Of a stretch of DNA of 64,000 nucleotides, positions 25,125 through 32,510 are shown piece by piece (within the stretch, counting starts at the first letter, position 1; every line of letters begins with the position of its first letter). The notes beneath the pieces were generated by a model, which did no database searches, was not told the DNA's origin, and saw only the letters and a program-made list of their open reading frames with translations. Source of the DNA: Methylocystis silviterrae. Lineage in GTDB: Bacteria; Pseudomonadota; Alphaproteobacteria; Rhizobiales; Beijerinckiaceae. The stretch spans positions 124,001 to 188,000 of the forward strand of contig NZ_JABVWW010000003.1 of NCBI RefSeq assembly GCF_013350005.1. The letters are read 5' to 3'. The position numbers were made by a program, and so were the translations under genes.

Positions 25125-26011
25125 ACGGGGACCAGGACGATCCGCCGCGTCTCAACACCAGAGTCGCCCAGCCGTCGATGTCGCTTCGCTCGGCGAGGAA
25201 AAACCCCTGGGCGCGATAGGCGTCGAGCACGCCGCGCACGTCGCGCGCCAGCAGTCCTGAAAGCACCAGCTCCGCGTCAATCGTCGCGGCCCGGACAATC
25301 TCCGGCGCGAGCAGGCGCAGAGGCTTCGCCAGGATATTGGCGAAGATCAGATCATATTGGCCTTGCAGCGACGGGTGGCGGAGCCCGGTCGCGACGACCG
25401 GGCGAACATCGGCCCCGGCGCCATTGGCGCGGGCGTTGGCCGAGGCTGTCGCCACAGCGACGGGATCGATATCGCCGCAGGCGACGCGTTGGTGAAAGAG
25501 CCGCGCGGCGGCGATCGCCAGAACGCCGGTGCCTGTCCCCACATCTAGAATGCGGCGTGGGCGCCGGCGCTTGGCGATTTTCTCGAGCGCCTTGAGGCAG
25601 CCCAACGTCGTGCCGTGATGGCCGGTGCCGAAGGCGAGCGCCGCCCGCGCGCCGCCGGTCCCGATCATGTGCGCCATGCACCAGCACCCTGCCGGCGCGG
25701 ACCGGGGCCAATCCGGCAAGAGCGTTCTCTACCCAGTCCTGCTCGGCGACAGTCGAAAAGCGCGCCGCCCGCGCCGTTTCGGCGTCGGCGGCGGCCTCGA
25801 TCAGGGCAAGGATCTGCGCTTCGTCGGGCGCGGTCGCGAAATACACCTCGACGGACCATTGGGGGCCGTCGTCCAGCTCGAAGGCGGCGGCGGCGGTCTC
25901 TGTCGGCTCGAAGGTTTCGACGATGAGGTCGGCGACGGCGCGGGCGCGTTTTTCGTCGCAATCGAGGCGCAGCATGTGGCTGGCGTTATTAGGGGGAAGT
26001 CCTTCAAGCAT
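25105..26011 (-). pseudogene. prmA: Ribosomal protein L11 methyltransferase PrmA, frameshifted
   Basis: The N-terminal half (start MLEGLPPNNASHMLRL, ATG 26011) runs in one frame to VRAGRVLVHGAHDRDR near 25660. The C-terminal half continues in another frame from AALAFGTGHHGTT through the SAM motif ILDVGTGTGVLAI to the stop at 25105. PrmA normally has about 11 residues between the HGAHDRDR and AxLAFGTG blocks; here only about 10 bases remain, so roughly 23 bases look deleted, breaking the frame. PrmA trimethylates L11 and is usually dispensable. The catalytic domain is otherwise intact, so an assembly error is also possible. An internal start cannot restore the substrate-binding domain. Confidence 0.8.
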
Positions 26012-26113
26012 GAGCGCGCTTACCACGGCCGGGGCGCGCGCGTCACCTTTCGCCAAGCGCCATCGGTCTGTATTGTCGCGCTAGAGGCTGGTTCCAACGA
26101 GTTGAAGGCGTGA

Positions 26114-27094
26114 ATGACCGAAAGACTTTCGATTTGTCTGATCGGCCCGAAGAAGGGCGGCAAGTCGTCGCTGCTCGCCTCTCTCGTCGACTGCGTCGCG
26201 CAAAGCGCCTTTGGCTATTCGCCGCGGCTGCGCCCCGCGCTGCAGCCCATCACCGAGGCGGAATATTTCGCCGAGGGCGCTGAGCCAAAAAAAGCCAATC
26301 TGCTGTCGGTCGAACAGGGCGACTATGAGCGGCTGCGGCGCGAATTCGCCGAGGGCGGCCTCGCCACCGACACGCTCGACACTTACGAATATCGCTTCCG
26401 CCTGACGGTCAACGGCGAAGCCCCGCCGGCGGCCGTGCTACGGGGTCCCTGGCTTCTGGAGATCATCGACTCGGCGGGCGAGATCGCGGTGCCGCCGGAC
26501 GGCGCCGAGGTCGCCATCCTCAATGATGTCAAAGCCAAGCTCGCCAGGCAAATGCTTGAGGCGGAGGCGATCGTGATCGTGCTGCCGCTGGTGCGGCTCG
26601 AGGATTCCGGCTGGTCCGGCAATCTCGCGCGCCTCATCGACCGGTTGGCGCTGGCGCCTGAGAAAAAGCTCAAGCGGCTCGTCGTCGTCTTCTCGCAATA
26701 TGAGCGCTTGTTCGCGCGCCTCGGGCCGAGCGCTTTCACCTACGCCTGCGATCCGGCGGTGGCGCTGCACGCCTTGCGCAAATCGCTGCGCGCCGTGCAA
26801 TGGCTGGATCGGCTGCGGGCTCTGGAGTCGCCGAACGGCGGCGGCGCGTCGGTGCGCTTCACGGTTTGCTCGGCCTATGGCTTCGTCAAGCGCTTTCAGA
26901 ATCCCAACATCGATCCGCATCAGCCTGGCGAGCGCCGGTTTCGTCGCGCGGGCCTCGAAGGCGCCCGCGCCTATAATGAGTATTGGCGGCCGTTTCTTAC
27001 CGCCGAGCCGTTTCTTTACGCCGCGCTCGGCCTCGACAGCGCCTTCACCTTTTCCTACCAGCAGCTCGACGCGCGCATCGAGGAGATCGCCTGA
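26114..27094 (+). CDS. Atypical P-loop GTPase (double-GTPase/DO-GTPase-like)
   Basis: 326 aa from ATG 26114. The G1 motif GPKKGGKSS lies at residues 11-19 and a G3-like DSAGE at 119-123, preceded by a hydrophobic strand. The usual G4 NKxD is replaced by FSQYE at 193-197, so nucleotide specificity is uncertain. There is no membrane span. It resembles the GTPases of predicted bacterial conflict systems that are paired with GTPase-associated proteins (work by Aravind and co-workers). The family assignment is inferred from motif layout and from its neighbours: a probable associated protein 190 bp downstream and a convergent coiled-coil membrane protein. Confidence 0.75.
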   Translation: MTERLSICLIGPKKGGKSSLLASLVDCVAQSAFGYSPRLRPALQPITEAEYFAEGAEPKKANLLSVEQGDYERLRREFAEGGLATDTLDTYEYRFRLTVNGEAPPAAVLRGPWLLEIIDSAGEIAVPPDGAEVAILNDVKAKLARQMLEAEAIVIVLPLVRLEDSGWSGNLARLIDRLALAPEKKLKRLVVVFSQYERLFARLGPSAFTYACDPAVALHALRKSLRAVQWLDRLRALESPNGGGASVRFTVCSAYGFVKRFQNPNIDPHQPGERRFRRAGLEGARAYNEYWRPFLTAEPFLYAALGLDSAFTFSYQQLDARIEEIA

Positions 27095-27205
27095 AGCGCT
27101 TATTGATCACATGGAACCATGTGATCGATAAGGAATCGCTCAAATCAAAATGTTGGAGCAGGTCCTCATCGAAAAATTCTGTCAACTTTTTCGGGACCTG
27201 CTCTA
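27093..27205. repeat. 113-bp hairpin repeat, copy B
   Basis: Second full copy of the element at 22514-22630. Hairpin 1 is GATCACATGG/CCATGTGATC at 27105-27126. Hairpin 2 is GAGCAGGTCC (27156-27165) with GGACCTGCTC (27194-27203). In copy A the corresponding arms are GAGCAGGTTC/GAACCTGCTC, so one base pair has changed on both sides. It starts at the stop codon of the GTPase gene and fills the gap to the next gene. Confidence 0.8.
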
Positions 27206-27284
27206 AAGCGAAATTTCGTCAATTCTTGCTTAAGGCTCTGCGCATAGGGTGATCGCGCGGATTTCCCGCGCGAAAGGACGCGCG

Positions 27285-28103
27285 ATGCGCCTAGCTGCGC
27301 CGAATGGCGACGAAACGGCCGAGATTTCTCTCGAACGGCTGCACTATGGGAAGCTCGCTTTTGGCGCGACGCTGCGCGTGCCGGCGACCGCGGGCTATGG
27401 CGTGACCTTGCGCAGTTGCAATCTGCAGCCGGCCGACGACCGGCTGCTTTCGCCGCCGCGTCTGATGGCGCTTCGCCGCTTCGAGCCTGACCTCGTCGAT
27501 CCTGCTTCTCGACGACGCGGCTCCTTCATTGCGCGGGTCGCCCCCGAGCCGAATTCTCGCCGCGCAATTTTTTTGCGCGCGCGCTTCCGGCCTGAAGACG
27601 GCGAAAGCGGCCATGGACGTCTCTATCAGCAGAGCGCCGTCTGGAGCGCGAGCGCCGCGGACTGGCGTCGACATCCGGCGGCGCTGCTCGCCATGGCGGA
27701 CGCCGAGCTCGATGCACAACCGGATCTCGTGACCGAAGACGAGGCGACGCGCTACAACGCCGCGCCGGCGCGTTACCTCGTTCGCTTCATCGATCCGCGG
27801 GACGTTTGGAGCGCGCTCGAGGATGCGCTGGAAGCGACCCATTGGGCGACGCCAACGCTCGAATTTCTGGCGCGGGGCGCCGAAACGGGCCAGGACGCGA
27901 CGCTGACCTTTGGCGCCGACGATTTTGCGAGCGAGACGGAGTTTCTCGGCGCTGTCGGCCTGGCGCTGCAGTTTTTGCCGGCGAGCTATCCCCGCTGGCG
28001 CGAGATCAGCGTCGTTTCCGGTCTGCTGCACGCGCCGCAGGGTCTTTGCCTGCGCTACGTTCCGTCGCTGCGCGCCGCGCGCGCAACCTCCGTCGCCGCC
28101 TGA
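27285..28103 (+). CDS. Probable GTPase-associated protein (GAP1-like), unknown function
   Basis: 272 aa from ATG 27285, with AAAGGA about 9 bases upstream; an earlier GTG at 27249 is possible. The N-terminal stretch ISLERLHYGKLAFG followed by AGYGVTLRSCNLQPADDR recalls the N-terminal domain of GTPase-associated protein 1 in predicted conflict systems. The remainder (QQSAVWSASAADWRRHPAALL, YLVRFIDPRDVWSALEDAL) has no motif I can name. No membrane span or signal peptide. Lying directly after the GTPase on the same strand supports a joint role. The GAP1 comparison is from memory of the pattern and needs a profile search. Confidence 0.6.
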   Translation: MRLAAPNGDETAEISLERLHYGKLAFGATLRVPATAGYGVTLRSCNLQPADDRLLSPPRLMALRRFEPDLVDPASRRRGSFIARVAPEPNSRRAIFLRARFRPEDGESGHGRLYQQSAVWSASAADWRRHPAALLAMADAELDAQPDLVTEDEATRYNAAPARYLVRFIDPRDVWSALEDALEATHWATPTLEFLARGAETGQDATLTFGADDFASETEFLGAVGLALQFLPASYPRWREISVVSGLLHAPQGLCLRYVPSLRAARATSVAA

Positions 28104-28106
28104 ACT

Positions 28107-30311
28107 CTAACCTGGCGAACGCCCCATCGGTCCCGGTTCGGCGATCAGGTAGCGCTCAAGCGCGCCGGAGCGCCGCCGCGGCAGGTTCGCGGCGCCGGCG
28201 TCCGAGTAATAGGCGCGCGGGCCGCTGGCGATGACGCCGTCGGCAGAATAATGCAAGGCGCGGGCGGAGCGCGGCTTCAGCGCCGCGAAGAGCCGCGCCT
28301 CAATCTGCCCGACGGTGACGTTGTCGACGAGATAGGCGCCTTTGCGGTCGACATGAGCGATTTCGTCGCGCACGAGCCGATTGAGAATAGCGACGATATT
28401 GTCGTGCACATTGGGCGGCAGCGTCGACATTGCTTCCGCGTCAGGGTCGATCTCGCTCATGTCGCCGTGAACCGGGCGCGCCGCGCGCAAGACGGCTTTC
28501 ATCGCGCGGATATCGACGGGCTGCTCCTCGTCGTCGGAAAGATCGATCGGCGCGGCGAACTGACGCCGCTCGCGCGCCTCATAGCCGCGTTTGAAAATCT
28601 CCGACAGGAATTTCATGATGAACAGAAAGGCGTCCTGCGCCATCGCGACGCCGATCGCCATCGTTGAATCGGGGGTGAAGCTCCAGAAGGCTTCGCGCGC
28701 CAGTTCGAATTTATTGCGCTCGGAACTATGCGTGCGCAAATAGGCGTCGCTTTTTTTCAAAAGCTCGCGCACCTCGTCGTCTGAAAGCCCAGCCGCCTTG
28801 CCGGAGACGACGCAGGCGTCGACGAGGGTCTTCGCATCGTTGAAGCCGTTTGCCGCGGCGCCCCTGTCAGACGCCGGCGCCGAGCGAATCTTGGCGACAA
28901 TCACTGAGAGTTCGTCGCGCAGCCCGGCTTCGAGCCCACATTTTTTATCGAAGGCCGCTCGGGCGGCGATCGTTTCGTCGCGCGCCGAGAGCAGATCGCG
29001 CGCCTCCCCCTGCGGTTCGCAGGTGAAGTCGCGCGGCACGCTTCCCGGCAGCGCGTTGGATTGCCGCGCCGCCGCGAGAATCGGTTCGCATAGGGGCTTC
29101 GCGTCGCGCACGGCGCGCCACGTCGGCTCGAGGCGCAGCTGGTCGCGCAGCGCGGCGAGGTCGCGCAACGTCGCGTCGAGATCGAGCGCGGCTTCGCCCT
29201 TCGGCATCGGCCGGCCGGAAGCGGCGCTCGCGGTCTCGGCCTTCTGTTTTAGCGTGATCGTCTGGGCGTTGAGCGCGTCGCGCCGCTTCACCGCGTTGGC
29301 GCGTTCGGTCGCGGGGCCCGCGAGCGTCTGCCTGAGCGCCGACACGCGTCGCATCGCTTCGGCGGCTTTTTCCTGATGCCCGCGGCAATTTGGGCCGCAG
29401 GCCGCGCCCAGCCCATCGAGTCCGTGCGCGGCGTCGACGGCGAGCTGTTCTTCCTGACGCGCCGTGGCGGCCACGGACGTCATCTCGTCCTGCTTCGCCT
29501 TGATGATGACGTCGAGCTCCGCGATGCTGCGCTCAAGCGCCTCGATGTCGCGTCGCGCATCCTCGAGCTGACGCATCGCCGCCTGCGCGCTTTCCATTTC
29601 CAGCGCGGCCTGGCTCGCGGCCTGCGCGATCACCGCCTGCTGCGCCTCCTGCCGCTTGCGAATGGCGTCGCGCAGCGCCGGCCCCGCTTGCCGCGCGGTG
29701 GCGATGAGGCCGTCGATTGAATCGAGATAGGCCTTGTAGCTGGGTGTCGCGGCGATGCGCGCCGAGTCCGCTTCGTAAGCGGCGGCGATGTCCTTCGTCG
29801 CCGGCAGCAGGACTTCCGTCGCAAGCTCCATCGGCTGAAGCTCGGCGACGATCTTGCGCGAGGAGAGCTTGAAGATGTTGTTGTAGTAGTAGGTGAAGGA
29901 AAAAAAGGCGGAGATCGAGAAGACGAAGGCGAAGACCAGCGCGGTCACGCCGGTCTTGATGATCATGCGTTCGCGGGCCATGCGCCGCCGCGCGATGAGC
30001 GCCGCAAGGTCGACGCCCAGCGACCAGGATGTTGAGGCGAGCATGGTGAGGACGGCGGTCGTCGCGATCAGCGTGCCCGCGATCCCGATCACGTCTCCGG
30101 GCTCCCTCTGCATGATGTCGATCATGCCGGACGAGGTTGTGTAGAAGACCCAGCCCAGAACGGGCAGGGCGGCGGCCATCCCGACACGGCCGAGGTTGAG
30201 ATCGCCGCTCCACAGGCGGGCGAGCGGCGAAATCAGAGCGTCGAAAAGTCCGAAGCGCCGCCGCGGGGCCGAGGCGTCGGGGGCGCGCGCCTGCTGCGCA
30301 GAGGCGGTCAT
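28107..30311 (-). CDS. Large coiled-coil inner-membrane protein next to the GTPase cluster
   Basis: 734 aa from ATG 30311. Three hydrophobic spans occur near the N terminus: about 44-62 (AAALPVLGWVFYTT), 76-105 (IGIAGTLIATTAVLTMLAST), and 122-145 (TGVTALVFAFVFSISAFFSF). From about 200 to 370 the sequence is long heptad-rich helix (Glu/Ala/Arg/Gln-rich), interrupted by a CGPNC pair. Another hydrophobic stretch lies near residue 580 (AIGVAMAQDAFLFIMKF). The last 130 residues form a soluble, partly acidic tail. The layout recalls DUF4407-like membrane proteins. It converges on the associated-protein gene with a 3-bp gap. The function is unknown; a membrane effector or scaffold for the GTPase is a hypothesis. 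Confidence 0.7.
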   Translation of the reverse strand: MTASAQQARAPDASAPRRRFGLFDALISPLARLWSGDLNLGRVGMAAALPVLGWVFYTTSSGMIDIMQREPGDVIGIAGTLIATTAVLTMLASTSWSLGVDLAALIARRRMARERMIIKTGVTALVFAFVFSISAFFSFTYYYNNIFKLSSRKIVAELQPMELATEVLLPATKDIAAAYEADSARIAATPSYKAYLDSIDGLIATARQAGPALRDAIRKRQEAQQAVIAQAASQAALEMESAQAAMRQLEDARRDIEALERSIAELDVIIKAKQDEMTSVAATARQEEQLAVDAAHGLDGLGAACGPNCRGHQEKAAEAMRRVSALRQTLAGPATERANAVKRRDALNAQTITLKQKAETASAASGRPMPKGEAALDLDATLRDLAALRDQLRLEPTWRAVRDAKPLCEPILAAARQSNALPGSVPRDFTCEPQGEARDLLSARDETIAARAAFDKKCGLEAGLRDELSVIVAKIRSAPASDRGAAANGFNDAKTLVDACVVSGKAAGLSDDEVRELLKKSDAYLRTHSSERNKFELAREAFWSFTPDSTMAIGVAMAQDAFLFIMKFLSEIFKRGYEARERRQFAAPIDLSDDEEQPVDIRAMKAVLRAARPVHGDMSEIDPDAEAMSTLPPNVHDNIVAILNRLVRDEIAHVDRKGAYLVDNVTVGQIEARLFAALKPRSARALHYSADGVIASGPRAYYSDAGAANLPRRRSGALERYLIAEPGPMGRSPG

Positions 30312-30641
30312 CGCGCGGACGCTCTCGACGCTGGAACCAGCCGGCTGCGCATATCCGCTCCCTTAGAAAAGCAATGACGGGTTGGTGACGTTGCCGGCGA
30401 ATTGAGACGGATTTGCGCTCCGGCGCAAGGGCGAGCCGCCGCTGCGGCGCAGCGCGTCGCCTGCGCTCTCGGCGGATGCTCGCCGCGCGTCGCACCTTGG
30501 GGGGTGGTGCGGCGCGGCGCCCCCGCTTCCCCTTCCTGAACGATTCGTGCTAGACGGCGAGATTATTGTCTGCGGCTGGGCCGTTCGGCCGCGACTCGCG
30601 CTGACGGGCCTTGAACCCGTCAAGTCATCAAGGGGTCAGCC
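30312..30641. other. Intergenic region between divergent genes, no gene seen
   Basis: This 330-bp stretch separates the coiled-coil membrane protein from hpnH and should hold both promoters. It is GC-rich, with several short palindromes (for example GGCGCAGCG/CGCTGCGCC-like at about 30435-30465). I see no convincing coding frame, RNA gene or clear -35/-10 pair. Confidence 0.5.
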
Positions 30642-31793
30642 GTGGCCATTCCGTTCCGCTATATCGCAAAAATCGGCGCGTATCTCGTCAAGCAGCACCT
30701 CTTGGGCGTGCGGCGCTATCCGCTCGTGCTCATGATGGAGCCGCTGTTCCGCTGCAATCTGGCCTGCTCCGGCTGCGGCAAAATCGACTATCCCGATCAT
30801 ATCCTCAACAAGCGGCTTTCGGTCGAGGACGCGCTGCGCTCGGTGGACGAATGTGGCGCTCCGGTGGTGGTGATCGCCGGCGGCGAGCCGCTTCTGCACA
30901 AGGACCTCCCTCAGATCGTCGAAGGCGTCGTCGCGCGGCGCAAGTTCGCGATCGTCTGCACCAATGCTCTGCTGCTCGCCAAGAAGATCGACCTCTTCAA
31001 GCCGAGCCCCTATTTCACCTGGTCGATCCATCTCGATGGCGACAAGGAAATGCACGACCGCGCGGTCTGCCAGGACGGGGTCTATGAGCGCGCCGTCGAG
31101 GCGCTCAAACTCGCCAAGTCCAAGGGCTTCCGCGTCACCACCAACAGCACCTTCTTTTCCGACGCTGATCCCGAGCGCGTCGCGAAATTCCTCGACGCGA
31201 CCACGGCGCTCGGCGTCGACGGGATGACGCTATCGCCGGGTTACGCTTATGAGCGGGCGCCGGATCAGACTCACTTCCTCAACCGCACGCGCACCAAGGA
31301 CTTGTTCCGCGCCATTCTGCGTCGCGGCCGGGGCGGGAAGGCTTGGGAACTCTCCCAGTCGACGCTGTTCATGAATTTTTTGGCTGGCAATGTCAGCTAT
31401 CGCTGCACCCCCTGGGGGATGCCGCTGCGCACGGTGTTTGGCTGGCAGCGTCCCTGCTATCTGCTCGGCGAGGGCTATGTGCCGACGTTCAAGCAGTTGA
31501 TGGAGGAGACAGACTGGGACGCTTACGGCGTCGGCAATTACGAGAAATGCGCCGACTGCATGGTGCACTCCGGCTTTGAGGCGACCGCCGTCGCCGATTC
31601 GGTCCGCCGGCCTTGGCGGGCGGCCGCCGTCGCGCTCTTTGGCGTGCGCACCGAGGGGCCGATGGCGCCTGACGTCTCGCTCGAGAACCAGCGCCCAGCC
31701 GAATATGTCTATGACGAAAACATCGCCAAGCTCTCAGAGATCCGCGAGCACGAGGCGCAGCAACGGGCCGAGCAACGGTCCACAGCGGCCTAA
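30642..31793 (+). CDS. hpnH: Adenosyl-hopene transferase HpnH (radical SAM)
   Basis: 383 aa from GTG 30642, after AAGGGG. It is a radical SAM enzyme with Cys38, Cys42 and Cys45 in FRCNLACSGCGK holding the 4Fe-4S cluster, plus VIAGGEPLLHKD and WSIHLDGDKEMHD as SAM-binding strands. The C-terminal region contains further conserved cysteines (YRCTPWG, EKCADCMVHSGFEA). HpnH couples a 5'-deoxyadenosyl group to diploptene to form adenosylhopane, the first step of C35 hopanoids. Its 3' end overlaps hpnG, the next enzyme in the pathway, by 60 bp in convergent orientation. Confidence 0.97.
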   Translation: MAIPFRYIAKIGAYLVKQHLLGVRRYPLVLMMEPLFRCNLACSGCGKIDYPDHILNKRLSVEDALRSVDECGAPVVVIAGGEPLLHKDLPQIVEGVVARRKFAIVCTNALLLAKKIDLFKPSPYFTWSIHLDGDKEMHDRAVCQDGVYERAVEALKLAKSKGFRVTTNSTFFSDADPERVAKFLDATTALGVDGMTLSPGYAYERAPDQTHFLNRTRTKDLFRAILRRGRGGKAWELSQSTLFMNFLAGNVSYRCTPWGMPLRTVFGWQRPCYLLGEGYVPTFKQLMEETDWDAYGVGNYEKCADCMVHSGFEATAVADSVRRPWRAAAVALFGVRTEGPMAPDVSLENQRPAEYVYDENIAKLSEIREHEAQQRAEQRSTAA

Positions 31794-32465
31794 CGAGACG
31801 AAGGCGGCGCGGGAGTCGAGGCCCGCCCTAATCATGCCGCCAAGTTGATGCGGCCCGCGGATCAGCTCGCGGGCGACGCCGAGGGCGTGAATGTCGCCTT
31901 CAGGCGTCAGCGCTTTGGCGACGAGCGGCGGCAGCGCGCGCGCCGCCGGATCGCTGATCGCGCGCAGCGCGACGAAAGGAATGTCGCGCCGCCGCGCGAA
32001 TTCTTCGGCAAGATGCGATTCCATGTCGACCGCGACAGCTTGCGCGCCTTCGCGCAGCGCCGCCTTGGCGGCTGGATGCATCGCGGGCTGATCGACGCCG
32101 ATGATGGCCCCCGGCGCAACCTTGCAGCCAGCCGCGGCCGCGCCTTTCATCAGCACTGAAGCGAGCCGCGGATGGGTGTCGCGCCGCGCGTCGCCCCCGA
32201 CGATGGCGTCGGCGACGACGACATGGCCGGGCCGCAGCGCGTAATCCAGTCCGCCCGCGAGTCCGAAGCTGACGACGGCGGAAAAATCAGTTTCGCCAAG
32301 CGCGTCGAGCGCTTGCCGAAGGCGCGCGACATTCGCGCCGCTGCACAACGTCGTGACGCCTTCGCCGGCGGCGCAGGCGGCCTCGCGCTTCATGCCGACG
32401 ATGACGAGAATCGGCGCGAGGGCGCTCAGTTCGGCGGTTTTTCTACGGCCTGTCGCGCGCGCCAT
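31734..32465 (-). CDS. hpnG: Hopanoid-associated phosphorylase HpnG
   Basis: 243 aa from ATG 32465, preceded by GGAGGAG. It belongs to the purine nucleoside phosphorylase/MTAN fold: VVSFGLAGGLDYALRPGHVVVAD is the phosphate/base-binding block, and AVAVDMESHLAEEFAR carries the conserved Met-Glu that binds the ribose. HpnG removes adenine from adenosylhopane to give ribosylhopane. It lies 45 bp downstream of shc in the same operon. The last 60 bp overlap hpnH on the opposite strand. Confidence 0.95.
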   Translation of the reverse strand: MARATGRRKTAELSALAPILVIVGMKREAACAAGEGVTTLCSGANVARLRQALDALGETDFSAVVSFGLAGGLDYALRPGHVVVADAIVGGDARRDTHPRLASVLMKGAAAAGCKVAPGAIIGVDQPAMHPAAKAALREGAQAVAVDMESHLAEEFARRRDIPFVALRAISDPAARALPPLVAKALTPEGDIHALGVARELIRGPHQLGGMIRAGLDSRAAFVSLGRCGPLLGPLLRLVLADL

Positions 32466-32510
32466 TGCTCCTCCGGCCGAGGCCGTATCAGCTTCATTGA
32501 AAGAATGTTT

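Noticed and set aside
30312-30641. Small gene between the membrane protein and hpnH
   Set aside because: The short frames there lack a ribosome-binding site and recognisable content.
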